Assembly (NCBI GenBank): GCA_025782395.1
Contig: JALGZD010000161.1
Location: forward strand, 62,001-126,000
DNA from: a bacterium
Lineage (GTDB): Bacteria > Joyebacterota > Joyebacteria > Joyebacterales > Joyebacteraceae
DNA length: 64,000 bases
Direction of reading: 5' to 3'
The position numbers and the translations under genes were made by a program. The notes beneath the pieces are model-generated. The model saw only the letters and a program-made list of their open reading frames with translations. It did not search any database and was not told the DNA's origin. This document shows, in pieces, positions 42,787 to 52,108 of the stretch (its first letter is position 1; the number at the start of each line of letters is the position of its first letter).

Positions 42787-43326
42787 GTAGATGAAACCGG
42801 CGAGGGTTGTCTCCGTCGCAAGGGAGAACGACCCGAAGTACATACCGAGGCCTACCTCACCCTCGAGGCTCAGGCGCTTGGTTATGAAGTACTCTGCGCC
42901 GAAGACACCGCTGATACCGAATGTCGTATGGCTGTCATCGCCGCCGTCGTCGTTTCGCTCATCCCCGCTTCTCCAATCCGCCGGATCGAAACCGCCGTCG
43001 CCCATACCTCCGGAGGTGTGGCCGATGCTCAACCTGCCTCCCCAGTAGGGCTGGAACTGGCTCTCGGTGCCGCTAAGGAGGAGCACACCCGCACCGAAGC
43101 CGATGTCGGAGCTTGAGTTGCCGCTGTCCGACCACGTGGCGAGTGAGAGCGCAACCTCTATAGCCATGTTGTCGCCGAGCCGGGTCTTGCCGATGACCGT
43201 GCCGGAGCCACTGGGCAGGAGAATGCCTCCCACGGCAAAACCATCACCGTAGCTTCCCGCAGCGGCCAAGAGAGGAAACAGGAGCAGGCTGATAACTACG
43301 AGTGCCGTCAGGGTGCGAAGCGACAT
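42781..43326 (-). CDS. Small outer-membrane barrel-like protein
   Basis: A 181-residue exported protein. The signal peptide is cut near L-A-A-A|G. The body has alternating strands (M-A-I-E-V-A-L-S-L-A-T-W, I-G-F-G-A-G-V-L-L-L, L-S-L-E-G-E-V-G-L-G-M-Y-F-G) and a Gly/Asp-rich loop, as in OmpA/OmpX-size barrels. It ends F-I-Y-L, without the usual terminal Phe. Its start lies about 250 bp from the divergent XRE-cupin gene. Function is unknown. Confidence 0.72.
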   Translation of the reverse strand: MSLRTLTALVVISLLLFPLLAAAGSYGDGFAVGGILLPSGSGTVIGKTRLGDNMAIEVALSLATWSDSGNSSSDIGFGAGVLLLSGTESQFQPYWGGRLSIGHTSGGMGDGGFDPADWRSGDERNDDGGDDSHTTFGISGVFGAEYFITKRLSLEGEVGLGMYFGSFSLATETTLAGFIYL

Positions 43327-43577
43327 GAGTGCTCTCCCTTCTGGGCGAATGGTCGCCGCAGTGTGTACGATCCGTTAGCTACGGCCGTGTGCCGATTGGC
43401 CGAGATGGTAGCACCGGGCGCGGGGGACTGTCAAGCCGCCGGCCAACGGCGCCATTCCTGTTGACGCGGGCATTCGCCCGTGTTACGTTTTGTTGGAGAA
43501 TCTGCAGGCCGTCGCGGTGCAGCTCCTGTATCCAGGCGACCACGACAAGGACCGATCCGACCTGAAAGGAGCAACAG

Positions 43578-44147
43578 ATGCCCAGCGCACAGGAAGTAGG
43601 CGAGCGGCTGAAAGCCGTCCGCAAGGAGAGGGAGATGACCCTGAAGCAGGTCGCTGAGGGGGCGGGAATGTCTCCAACGCACATCTCGGAGATAGAGAGA
43701 GGCAAGACCTCTCCGACTGTGGGTGCTCTTCGCAGGATTGCCGCTGCTCTCGACAAGGACACGGCCTACTTCGTCGAGGAAAGACCTCTTCCAAAAATCT
43801 CGGTTGTGAAAAAGGAAGACCGTGAAGCGGTGCTGCTGCCCGGAGTGGGTGACACGTTCATCACCGCGAAGGCGCTGACTCAGGGTATTCCCGCCGGGCG
43901 CATCAGCGTCGTTCTGATCGAGCAGGACGAGGGTGGGATCATGAAGCTTGAGAAACACCCCGGCGAGGAAGCGCTCCTGATGATCAATGGCGAAGCCAAG
44001 GCGAAAGTGGGGGACGACGAGTTCATCGTCAAGAACGGCGACTGCCTGCAGTACTCGGCGCGCCTCGACCGTTCGATCACATTCACCGGCAAGGGCAGGA
44101 ACAAGGCCATGTGGATGAAAGTCGTGCCTGGCGCCATCAAGTGGTAG
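43578..44147 (+). CDS. XRE-family regulator with cupin domain
   Basis: A 189-residue cytoplasmic transcription factor, ATG 43578 after AAAGGAGC. Residues 6-65 are a Cro/CI helix-turn-helix (V-G-E-R-L-K-A-V-R-K-E-R-E-M-T-L-K-Q-V-A-E-G-A-G-M-S-P-T-H-I-S-E-I-E-R-G). Residues 110-185 are a cupin (H-P-G-E-E-A-L-L-M-I-N-G-E-A ... N-G-D-C-L-Q-Y) that probably senses a small molecule. Such proteins often control amino-acid, polyamine or capsule genes; no target operon lies directly next to it. Confidence 0.92.
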   Translation: MPSAQEVGERLKAVRKEREMTLKQVAEGAGMSPTHISEIERGKTSPTVGALRRIAAALDKDTAYFVEERPLPKISVVKKEDREAVLLPGVGDTFITAKALTQGIPAGRISVVLIEQDEGGIMKLEKHPGEEALLMINGEAKAKVGDDEFIVKNGDCLQYSARLDRSITFTGKGRNKAMWMKVVPGAIKW

Positions 44148-44174
44148 TTAGGGAAAGACACTGAAGGAAGAACG

Positions 44175-44199
44175 CCGGACGTCCGAAGTGGGCGTCCGG
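44175..44199. terminator. Bidirectional hairpin between convergent genes
   Basis: CCGGACG pairs with CGTCCGG around an 11-base loop, between the XRE-cupin gene and the PorV-like barrel gene. Confidence 0.6.
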
Positions 44200-44207
44200 T
44201 TGTCACG

Positions 44208-45179
44208 TTATGGTTGTCGGGACGCGACGCGGAGAGAGAAGCGCATCGTGTTCTCCAGATGACCGAATATGTAAGCGAAGTCTACCGAGAACGTCGTGCT
44301 TCCGACCGGGATGTCCGTCCCGGCGCCGAGCGTGTACTCCTCCAGCTCGCCCGGTGGGAGAGCCCTCAGATAGCCGCCTCTCAGTGAAGCAACCTCGAGG
44401 ATTTCCACTTCCGCACCGACCATGAGGCGATCGGGATTGTCTTGCCTGAGCGACTTGTCCAGATCCAGCTCCAGCGAGACAGCCTCGCGCGGAGCTACCA
44501 TGAATCCGAGCGTCAGTGCGGTCGGCACGTTCTCCTCGTAGGACCCGCAGGCGGACGAGTTCCACGTCAGCGAGCCCACAAGATCGCGCGCCCGAGCTGC
44601 CGCCGTCACCGACTCGGTGAGTGGAACGAGAAAGCCGGCATCGAATGAGACACCGAATGCGCTGCCGCTGACCTGTTCTTCCGTGCTCTCGTTGTTGCCG
44701 AACGATGCCCACCTGGTGCGCGCCGATGCGCCTGCCACTATGCGCGTTGAGGAAAGCCACGGCGTTGTCACGATCGCGCGTGAGATGCCGACGAGTAACG
44801 TGGTCTCGGTGAGAACCTCGTCCCCGGAGTGGATGAGTCCGACGCCAAGTGTGTAGTCACTCCCTACGTGAATGGCTCCGCTCAAGGCAGAGTAGGGGAT
44901 GAGTCCCATCTGGTTACCATACGTGACCGCGAACTCCTTCGGCGTTCCGGCGCCGGTAAGTCCCGCCGGATTCCAGAAGATCGACTCAGCACCCATGGAT
45001 CGCGCCGTGACCGCTCCACCCATTCCCATCGGTCTTGCTCCTATGCCTATCTCGACGAACGCCGCGGGGATGTCCGAGATCTCCTGCGCACGCGCGTCCG
45101 TGCCACCAAGACAGATCGCCAGGGAGATCACGGCGACGAGACTCGTCAGAAGATATCTGATTCTGCTTGTGCAACCCAT
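44208..45179 (-). CDS. PorV/PorQ-family outer-membrane barrel
   Basis: A 323-residue exported protein starting at ATG 45179 after AGGCGGTG; a long upstream extension is not signal-like. The signal peptide is cut near A-R-A-Q|E. The N-terminus after cleavage, D-I-P-A-A-F-V-E-I-G-I-G-A-R-P-M-G-M-G-G-A, followed by F-W-N-P-A-G-L, is characteristic of the PorV/PorQ group. PorV is the shuttle of type IX secretion in Bacteroidetes. The gene starts 11 bp after the giant repeat protein, which has a FlgD-Ig-like C-terminus, so a transport relation between the two is plausible but unproven. Confidence 0.87.
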   Translation of the reverse strand: MGCTSRIRYLLTSLVAVISLAICLGGTDARAQEISDIPAAFVEIGIGARPMGMGGAVTARSMGAESIFWNPAGLTGAGTPKEFAVTYGNQMGLIPYSALSGAIHVGSDYTLGVGLIHSGDEVLTETTLLVGISRAIVTTPWLSSTRIVAGASARTRWASFGNNESTEEQVSGSAFGVSFDAGFLVPLTESVTAAARARDLVGSLTWNSSACGSYEENVPTALTLGFMVAPREAVSLELDLDKSLRQDNPDRLMVGAEVEILEVASLRGGYLRALPPGELEEYTLGAGTDIPVGSTTFSVDFAYIFGHLENTMRFSLRVASRQP

Positions 45180-45190
45180 CGCTACACCGC

Positions 45191-48100
45191 CTACTTCACA
45201 AGCACGAGCGTAGCCAGTGCCCGCACCGTGCCCGTCGGATCCTTCGCCGATATCTCGACCACGTAGCGGCCGTTCCTCGCCTTTTCTCCTGCGTCGGTGA
45301 GGCCGTCCCACTCGGCGCATGCCCGCCCCTTACCCTGTGGTTCATTGGTCACCAGTTGTCTGACCAGCTGCGATGCCATGTTGAACACCCTGATGGTCAC
45401 GAACGGCATCCTCGCTTCGTTCGACGAGAGGATGTAGGAGATCGTGACCGGCCCGTTCTCGGGAGAGAAGGGATTCGGCTCGGCAGAGACATCCGAGATG
45501 CCGAGCGCTACAGACCTCGATGCGGTTGCATACTCCGCCAGAGATTCCATGGGTGCTTCGATGTCGTTGCCGACACGGTTTGCATCGACGAAGTCCCACT
45601 CTAGCAAGGCCTTGTTCCAGCGGACCATTCTCGCGTCGTCGGTCGGTGACGGCAGTGTCAGAAGCGGAAAATGGTTTTCCTCGAACGAGAGGCCGCGCGG
45701 CTTGAGCCGGTAGCCGGGTAGGCTGACCTCGTACTCGCGCGCGTAGCGCTTCGCGTTCGGGAGCACCTCATGTGAAAGGTAGATGCTCTTTGCCTCGGTC
45801 ACAGAGCCTTCCGGGATATCGATGGACATCCCGAGCGAGTCTGTGAAGACTCCGTGGGTCGACGGGTCTATCCTGACGTAGACGGTGGCGGCCAGAGAAC
45901 CCGTTGCTCCGGATTCGATCTCTCTGGCTCCCACCATGAACTCGCCGAAGTAGCCGGGGCTTGCCGTGAACTGTCCCGTGCCGCGCGCCATCACTCCCGC
46001 TTCTTCGGGCGAGATCCACCACCCCAGGTTAGTCTCAACAAGCTCGCCGCCATCAGCGACAGCGCTCGCTGAGAACGAAACCGTGGTCCCCGCCTCGACC
46101 TGCGTGTCGCCACTCAGCTCGACGCGGTCGATGGTTGCCCGCTCTATGTGGAAGTCGTGCCCTGTTGCCGTCTCGCCCTCACCCAGGTTCAGTGTCATCT
46201 GTGGTGGGTTTGCTATGCATCCCAGACTCGACGTCGACAGCACGTAGCTGCCGGGTCGGAGTTCGATGATCTCGTAGACTCCCGACTCGCTCGGCGTAGT
46301 GACCTTCATTTCCCCGGCGTACGCTGTGTTCGTGGCGACGACCTCGATCTCCTGAATGTTCACCTCTTCGCCGTCCGGGTAGATCGTTCCGAGCACGCGG
46401 GCAAAGTTCCGCGGCATCTCGATCTCAAGATCTTCACCGTTCACGTCAACCGAGTCGATCACGACCTCCCGATAGCCATACAGTGAGGCGACGACAGTGT
46501 AGCTCTCAAGAGGAACAAGGCTATCGAAGACGAAGGAACCATCGGATTCGGACATCGTTGCTCCGAAGTGGCCCGCTCCGTCGTCGGCCGTCAGCGTGAC
46601 ACCGGATAGGTGTTCGGCGGACGTGCCGTCCGAGATCATTCCGGAGATGATTCCATCGCTGGGCAGCATCGTGAAATCCAGACCGGTCGTCCCCGGATCT
46701 ACTCCTGTGACCGGGTTCTGAGACGCTGGGTAGTACCCGGTTTTCGACGCATGGATGTCGTACAGCTCTTCCGGGTCGAGATGGACAAGCGCATAAAAAC
46801 CTTCCTCATTGGTCGTTGCTGAGGAGATGAGGAGATCGCCGACCTTTGCGTGCAGCGACACCCGAGAGACCGGCGTCGAGCCGTCGGACTCCACTACCCT
46901 TCCTGCTATCGTGCCGCTCAGGCGAAAGAGGCTCTGGTCGAACTCGACGGACTCGTGTTCCGCGAAGAGCATTGTGATCGACCGACTGCGGTACCCCGTC
47001 CTTCCGAAGTTCACCACGTTCTCGCCGGGGACGAGCGAATTCAGACTGTACCACCCTGTGGCGTCGGTGACGTCTGAGGCCGAGCCACTAGAGCATCTGC
47101 TTGTCACAACTACATTGGCGATGGGATTGCCCGAAAGCGAGTCGCTGATGGTGCCCTCAAGAGTCGCGAAGACCGGCTGGAGCCGGGCATCCAGTTCTGT
47201 CGGCTCTCCGCTCACGACCTCCACGCCGGTGAAAAACGCATTCGCGTAGCCGGCGCGGCCTACCCGCACCGAGTAGAGGCCATCGTTCACCCACAGCCTG
47301 TAGTTACCCCTATGATCCGTCACTGCCGACGCACTGTCGCCCCATGAAGCCACCACTTCGACACCGTCGAGCGGACTTCCCGTGGGGTTCTCGATCGTTC
47401 CGCTGATGGATCCGTCGTACGCCGGAAGGGCCAGATTTTGGATCGCTACTTCACCGGGGTCGAGTTCTGCCACGCTCAACGATGCGCTGCCGTGTTCCTG
47501 CGCTCGAACCACGAGCTCGTAGGCGTGTCCAGGCAACACACGCACGGTGTACATCCCGTTCCAGCTCGTGGATGTCCGCCATGTCGGCGCGCTGCCTCCG
47601 ACGCTGTTCACGAACACGCTCGCGCGCCTGACTGCGCCGCGTGTGTCTGTGATCGATCCCTTGATGGTTGCATATCTCGCGGTCAAGCTGAGCGCTATGC
47701 CGGATGCCGACTGCCCCGGCGCAACGCTCACGGTCTGGAGAGCGGAAGGTTCGAAGCCGTCCCTGGTCGCCCGGATCTCCCAGTCGCCGGCTTCGACAAA
47801 GAGGTTGAACTGTCCGGCATGATCCGAGAGCGTCTCGCTCGTGATTCCTCCCTTTGTGCAGACAACGGTCGCGCGCGGAACGGCCGACCCTTCGTGCAGA
47901 ACGCGGCCACTCAGCGTGCTTGCCCCGTGCGCCAGCTGGATATCGAGATCGGTCAGAACCTGTCCCGGAGAGGTTGCCACGAAGAGGGGGCGAGCAGATA
48001 CATAGCCCTCCATGATAGCCCGCACGGTGTGGCCGCCGCTCGGCAGCTCGAGTCTGAAGAAACCATCACTCCCTGTCTCGGTCTCGAGATACCCGTCGGT

Positions 48101-50224
48101 GACGAGTGCGCCACTCACGGGCTCGCCATCGGCTGTGACGAAGCCCTCGATCGATGAGTTGAGGGGTGCCATTGCGAGCTCGATTCCGGTGAAGGCCTCG
48201 CCGGCTTCAACGCTGACCTGATACGGATCGGACGGGCCGTAGCCGTCGTAGCGAGCCTCCAGCTCGTACGTCGAGCTGGGTGGAATGAGGAGGAACTCGC
48301 CGAAAGCGTTGGTTGTTGTAACGGCGACGTCACCTGAGGGTGGGATGGCGATAACCGTGGCTCCCGCCAGATCCATGGAACCGTCGGTGACTCGTCCCAT
48401 GATGGATGAGCCGACCGGCAGGAGCATGAGCGGGGGATCGATGGACTGGTTCTCCCCGGCGTGGACGATCACTTCCCTGGGAGTGCTCGTCTGGAAGCCG
48501 CTCTTCTCGGCCCAGACGCTCCACGTTGTCGGAGCCAGTTCGGACGCGAAGTGCCCGTTGGTGTCGGTGAACTCACGGAATGTTCCGAGCGAAGATTGGG
48601 CCAACACCATGGCGCCGACGATTGCACGGCCATCCGCATTCAAGACGCTGCCGGTCACGATACCGGGTGTCCCGATGAGCACGAGCGGATCTTCCAGCTC
48701 GAAGTACTCACCGGCCGAGAGGTCGAATGCCTGAGCGTCGGACGGGGCGTACCCCGCTTTCTCCGCGCGCACCGTCCAGCTTCCGCTTGTGGCCTGTATG
48801 ACAAAGCGGCCTGACGCGTCCGTCCACGCCTCTACGCTCTGTTCGTCTGATTCCGCCACGACCCTCGCGTTGGCAACCGTGGCATCGGATTCATCCAGCA
48901 CCACGCCACGCACCCTGGCCGGGGCGCGTCTCATGTAGATGGAAACGTAGCGGTCGCTGTCGGGGTAGATGACCGTATAGGCCATCGTGTCGACGTAGTC
49001 TTCCTTTGACGCCAGGAACACGTACTCACCCGGGATGAGTTCCTTGTCAAGACAGCCGCTCTCATTGGTGATGGCCGGGATGATGTTCACACCGCCGGCC
49101 GCGAACTCGATATCCACCATCACTCGCGGCAGTCTCTCTCCGCTTTCCTGATAGGTTCTTATGAGCGCGGTGCCCGTGAGCGTCGAGTAGTCGAATCGTC
49201 TCATCGGTGACGCTGCGCCTCTTCCCCTGCTGTCGAGCGCAATGACGCGCCACGAGTACTCGCCGGAGACGAGGAAGCTTCCGACGCGGACCTCTATGAA
49301 GTTCCCCGTGGTTCCGCCGTCCCAGACCGGGTAGCTCGCCTCGCCCTCGCCCAGCGCGCGTTTTTCGTATATGTAGACGTGGTAGCTGGACGCGCCGTCC
49401 ACGGGGGTCCAGCTGAGATCGAGGATGTCGTCGGTGATGATCACCATGTCGGGTGGCAAGAGCAGCTCCGGCCCTGTCATCCCGGTCGTGACATCAACCG
49501 TGAAACCGGCTAGTCCGGCCCCGGCGACGGAGGTCAGGAGTGGATCGTTGCCGTAGCAGTTGAAGATGAGCCAGTTGTACGAGAATCCACTCATCAGCGG
49601 AGGGCTAGTGCCGTTGGTTTCCACGAAGTATCCGGACGGATCGACAGAGCCATACTGGATCGATGTCTCGTTAGTCAGCGCCTGCCAGATCAGATTCGCC
49701 CCCGTCAGAGTGAGTTCGCCACCCACCTCTTCGATAACGATCTCCTGATCGGAGAGCGCGACGTGGTAGTAGGGGACACCGTCCACCGGGTCCCACTCGA
49801 AGAGCGTACTGGTTTCCTCGATGGTCGACCCATTTCGTGGAGAGGTGGGAGTCGCGAAGACGGGCGACTCGACAATAAGCCGGAACTCCTCTGAGATGTC
49901 ACTGGATGAGACATCATCGAGGACGCAGTACCAGATGCCCGGTGCTACGTACTCCTCAAACGGGATGAACGAGAGACTCCGTATGCCGGTCGCCGCGGTG
50001 GAGAATGTGTAGCTGCCGGGCACGCGCCCGTATACAAGCTTGCAGGTCACGACTTCATCCCACGTGACGGTTACTACGTCGTCCAGTGCCACGAGAGTGT
50101 GTGGGTAGTCGGTGAGGGTTATGGCGCAAGATGCCACGGTCGGCCATGCCGGCACGATGACGGCGACGATCAGCAAGGCCGCCGCCGCTCGCACCACCGT
50201 CCGTGCAACCGGAGTGTCTGTCAT
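45191..50224 (-). CDS. Giant secreted protein of carboxypeptidase-regulatory-like repeats with FlgD-Ig C-terminus
   Basis: A 1677-residue exported protein. ATG 50224 (M-T-D-T-P-V-A-R-T) is followed by a hydrophobic signal (V-V-R-A-A-A-A-L-L-I-V-A-V-I-V-P-A-W). The first 400 residues hold fibronectin/Ig-like units (A-Y-T-V-I-Y-P, F-x-W-D-P-V-D-G-V-P-Y-Y-H-V). About twelve repeats of roughly 75-95 residues follow, each with G-x-V/I-x-x ... A-T/V-V ... T-D-x-x-G-x-F/Y ... L-x-P-G-x-Y-x-V-x-A-x-x-x-G-Y. These are carboxypeptidase-D regulatory-like folds, typical of long surface stalks. A further sandwich precedes the last 90 residues, a FlgD-Ig-like domain (S-A-E-P-N-P-F-S-P to A-T-L-V-L-V-K). 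It sits between two PorV/FadL-like barrel genes in one direction and probably forms a stalk or adhesin. Confidence 0.88.
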   Translation of the reverse strand: MTDTPVARTVVRAAAALLIVAVIVPAWPTVASCAITLTDYPHTLVALDDVVTVTWDEVVTCKLVYGRVPGSYTFSTAATGIRSLSFIPFEEYVAPGIWYCVLDDVSSSDISEEFRLIVESPVFATPTSPRNGSTIEETSTLFEWDPVDGVPYYHVALSDQEIVIEEVGGELTLTGANLIWQALTNETSIQYGSVDPSGYFVETNGTSPPLMSGFSYNWLIFNCYGNDPLLTSVAGAGLAGFTVDVTTGMTGPELLLPPDMVIITDDILDLSWTPVDGASSYHVYIYEKRALGEGEASYPVWDGGTTGNFIEVRVGSFLVSGEYSWRVIALDSRGRGAASPMRRFDYSTLTGTALIRTYQESGERLPRVMVDIEFAAGGVNIIPAITNESGCLDKELIPGEYVFLASKEDYVDTMAYTVIYPDSDRYVSIYMRRAPARVRGVVLDESDATVANARVVAESDEQSVEAWTDASGRFVIQATSGSWTVRAEKAGYAPSDAQAFDLSAGEYFELEDPLVLIGTPGIVTGSVLNADGRAIVGAMVLAQSSLGTFREFTDTNGHFASELAPTTWSVWAEKSGFQTSTPREVIVHAGENQSIDPPLMLLPVGSSIMGRVTDGSMDLAGATVIAIPPSGDVAVTTTNAFGEFLLIPPSSTYELEARYDGYGPSDPYQVSVEAGEAFTGIELAMAPLNSSIEGFVTADGEPVSGALVTDGYLETETGSDGFFRLELPSGGHTVRAIMEGYVSARPLFVATSPGQVLTDLDIQLAHGASTLSGRVLHEGSAVPRATVVCTKGGITSETLSDHAGQFNLFVEAGDWEIRATRDGFEPSALQTVSVAPGQSASGIALSLTARYATIKGSITDTRGAVRRASVFVNSVGGSAPTWRTSTSWNGMYTVRVLPGHAYELVVRAQEHGSASLSVAELDPGEVAIQNLALPAYDGSISGTIENPTGSPLDGVEVVASWGDSASAVTDHRGNYRLWVNDGLYSVRVGRAGYANAFFTGVEVVSGEPTELDARLQPVFATLEGTISDSLSGNPIANVVVTSRCSSGSASDVTDATGWYSLNSLVPGENVVNFGRTGYRSRSITMLFAEHESVEFDQSLFRLSGTIAGRVVESDGSTPVSRVSLHAKVGDLLISSATTNEEGFYALVHLDPEELYDIHASKTGYYPASQNPVTGVDPGTTGLDFTMLPSDGIISGMISDGTSAEHLSGVTLTADDGAGHFGATMSESDGSFVFDSLVPLESYTVVASLYGYREVVIDSVDVNGEDLEIEMPRNFARVLGTIYPDGEEVNIQEIEVVATNTAYAGEMKVTTPSESGVYEIIELRPGSYVLSTSSLGCIANPPQMTLNLGEGETATGHDFHIERATIDRVELSGDTQVEAGTTVSFSASAVADGGELVETNLGWWISPEEAGVMARGTGQFTASPGYFGEFMVGAREIESGATGSLAATVYVRIDPSTHGVFTDSLGMSIDIPEGSVTEAKSIYLSHEVLPNAKRYAREYEVSLPGYRLKPRGLSFEENHFPLLTLPSPTDDARMVRWNKALLEWDFVDANRVGNDIEAPMESLAEYATASRSVALGISDVSAEPNPFSPENGPVTISYILSSNEARMPFVTIRVFNMASQLVRQLVTNEPQGKGRACAEWDGLTDAGEKARNGRYVVEISAKDPTGTVRALATLVLVK

Positions 50225-50325
50225 GGTCACTGGTGTCCTCTTCTGTATGGCTACGCTACCCATCACGCTCACTCGTGCCCTTTTCTCTACGGTTGCGCTG
50301 CGCGTCGGGTACACTTGCTTCGTCC

Positions 50326-50360
50326 GCAGACCCACAGCATTGCAGCAGACCCACAGCGTT
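50326..50360. repeat. Two 19-bp-period repeats just after the stop codon of an outer-membrane protein gene
   Basis: GCAGACCCACAGC(A/G)TT occurs at 50326-50341 and 50345-50360. The repeats begin 13 bp past the stop (50374-50376, minus strand) of the barrel gene and precede the giant gene. A looser duplication of about 47 bp follows at 50230-50320. Confidence 0.75.
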
Positions 50361-50373
50361 GCTGCTGTGGCTA

Positions 50374-51801
50374 TCAGAACTGGTAGCTCAGCGACACCCT
50401 CAGCACCTGGAGTGGAAGTGCGAGGAACATCGTGTCCGCACGCATTCCGCCACCGAGTTCGAAGCCCATCCCGACGTTTGCCAGTGGGATGAGGATCGCA
50501 TTCGAGCCATTGTCGTTTGCCGATTTTCCCTGGAGCTCGGCCGTGATCACACCTCCCCCCAGCCTCAGACGGCCGATCTCGAGTTCCATGCCGATACCGT
50601 CTCCGAGCAAGACTCCTTCAGAGTAATCCTGGTATGCGAAGCCGATCATGCCGTCGTAGTGCCTGTATTCGAGTGTCGTCAGGACGATGCCCGTTCTCAG
50701 CGATACGGCCGCGCCCATGTGCGACGGGAGATGGAGGTGAAGTGGATCGTCCTCGATCGTCTCGCTGTATTCGGTGAGTGTCGGCTGTGATGCGGATATC
50801 TCATTTGCGTCGAATCCGTCGTCTGAGATGGCAGCGAGCATGTTCTCGATGATTGTGACACTACCTTCCATCACGACGTCCGGAACGGTCGTGTAGTTGA
50901 CATCGAACGTGAGCGAACGCGTGATCCGCCAGGAGGCGCCTGCGCTCCATCCCAGGGCCGCTCCCTCGAAGGAGCCGGACGCGCTCTGGTCGAGGCGGTT
51001 GTTCCACGGGTCGTCGGGGTTGTTGAAGGCGTATTCCGTTCCACCGTAGTCCATGATCCCGTCGCCGACAGCGATCGATGTGAGACCGGCTGATGCGTGG
51101 TAGCTGTTGAGTGCGAATCCGACACCGATCTTGGGGGAGAGCTGCGTCGCGGCGGCAAGGGTCGAGCGTCTCACGCTCACCGAGAGATCCGCGGCAGCGT
51201 CAAGAGTGGCACGAACCGCGATGTCGACATCGCCGCCCTCTTCGTCTTTCACCGTTTCGCCGAAGGCCTCGATTCCGGTATCCACAATCTCGAACCCGAC
51301 CGACAGCGGTTCCTCGATGGCTCCGCCGATGACCACGCGACCGATGCGCGCAGCGAAGACACCAGACACAATTCCGGCCTGCTGCCCAGCCGTCGCGTCG
51401 ACCTCGGGGTATGTGAGTTCAAGCTCAGGATTGTCAGCCGACTCGAGTGCATCGTCCAGCATCGATGCGGCCCTGGTGTTGAGGTCCGCCAGATCCGAGA
51501 CCGAAGCTCCGAGGGGAGGGAGAACGTCTATAAGAACACCGCTCGATTCAAGGAATGCGAGACCGGCGGGATTGCCGCAGACCGACACGAGCTCCCCACG
51601 AACAGTGCTCACGGGGTTCCCGAGTCCATCAGGTCGACAGCCCGCGCCGTACAGGAAACCGAGCGAAATGCGCACGTCGGTTGAGAGGGAGCCGCCATCA
51701 AGGAAAGACAGCATCTCCGAGTCCGTGTCGGCAGACGCAGTTGTGTAACATGCGGCGAAGAGTACTATGCCCGTCGCAATGATGACCGTCAGCCAGCGCA
51801 T
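50374..51801 (-). CDS. FadL/PorV-like outer-membrane barrel
   Basis: A 475-residue exported protein, ATG 51801 behind AGGGGGT. The signal peptide is cut near T-T-A-S-A|D. A V-C-G-N-P-A-G-L-A-F hairpin early in the mature protein fits the FadL/PorV-like barrel group, and the body shows long alternating strands. It ends R-V-S-L-S-Y-Q-F with a C-terminal Phe recognised by the barrel assembly machinery. It is the first gene in the direction of the giant repeat protein and the PorV-family barrel, and all three may be one transcript. Confidence 0.82.
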   Translation of the reverse strand: MRWLTVIIATGIVLFAACYTTASADTDSEMLSFLDGGSLSTDVRISLGFLYGAGCRPDGLGNPVSTVRGELVSVCGNPAGLAFLESSGVLIDVLPPLGASVSDLADLNTRAASMLDDALESADNPELELTYPEVDATAGQQAGIVSGVFAARIGRVVIGGAIEEPLSVGFEIVDTGIEAFGETVKDEEGGDVDIAVRATLDAAADLSVSVRRSTLAAATQLSPKIGVGFALNSYHASAGLTSIAVGDGIMDYGGTEYAFNNPDDPWNNRLDQSASGSFEGAALGWSAGASWRITRSLTFDVNYTTVPDVVMEGSVTIIENMLAAISDDGFDANEISASQPTLTEYSETIEDDPLHLHLPSHMGAAVSLRTGIVLTTLEYRHYDGMIGFAYQDYSEGVLLGDGIGMELEIGRLRLGGGVITAELQGKSANDNGSNAILIPLANVGMGFELGGGMRADTMFLALPLQVLRVSLSYQF

Positions 51802-52003
51802 CTGACCCCCTACTGGCGCTAGTCCATGGCTCTGTCGTGCAATGCGGGTCTGATTGCCCCGCTCCGTACCCGAAAGCCCAAGTTGTGTTGTTTGGCATGC
51901 ATGGAGTATGCCACTTGTCAATAACGAGCCGACAGGAGCCGTAGTCGTGTGGGAGGAAAGACCGCGGACGGGTTGGTACCAACAGAGCTGAAGCAGGGGC
52001 AGG

Positions 52004-52033
52004 TTGACACTGTTTGCGGGAAGCTGCTAGTCT
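52004..52033 (+). promoter_or_regulatory. Sigma-70-type promoter of murJ
   Basis: TTGACA (52004-52009) and TAGTCT (52028-52033) are spaced by 18 bp, giving a leader of about 70 bases before ATG 52109. The intergenic region 51802-52108 shows nothing else convincing. Confidence 0.65.
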
Positions 52034-52108
52034 CCGCGTTCGGCGCGAAGGCTTGTTCGGTACGGATGCTCCATTCAGCGCGAAAGCCCAGAGACTGGGG
52101 TGCAAGCG

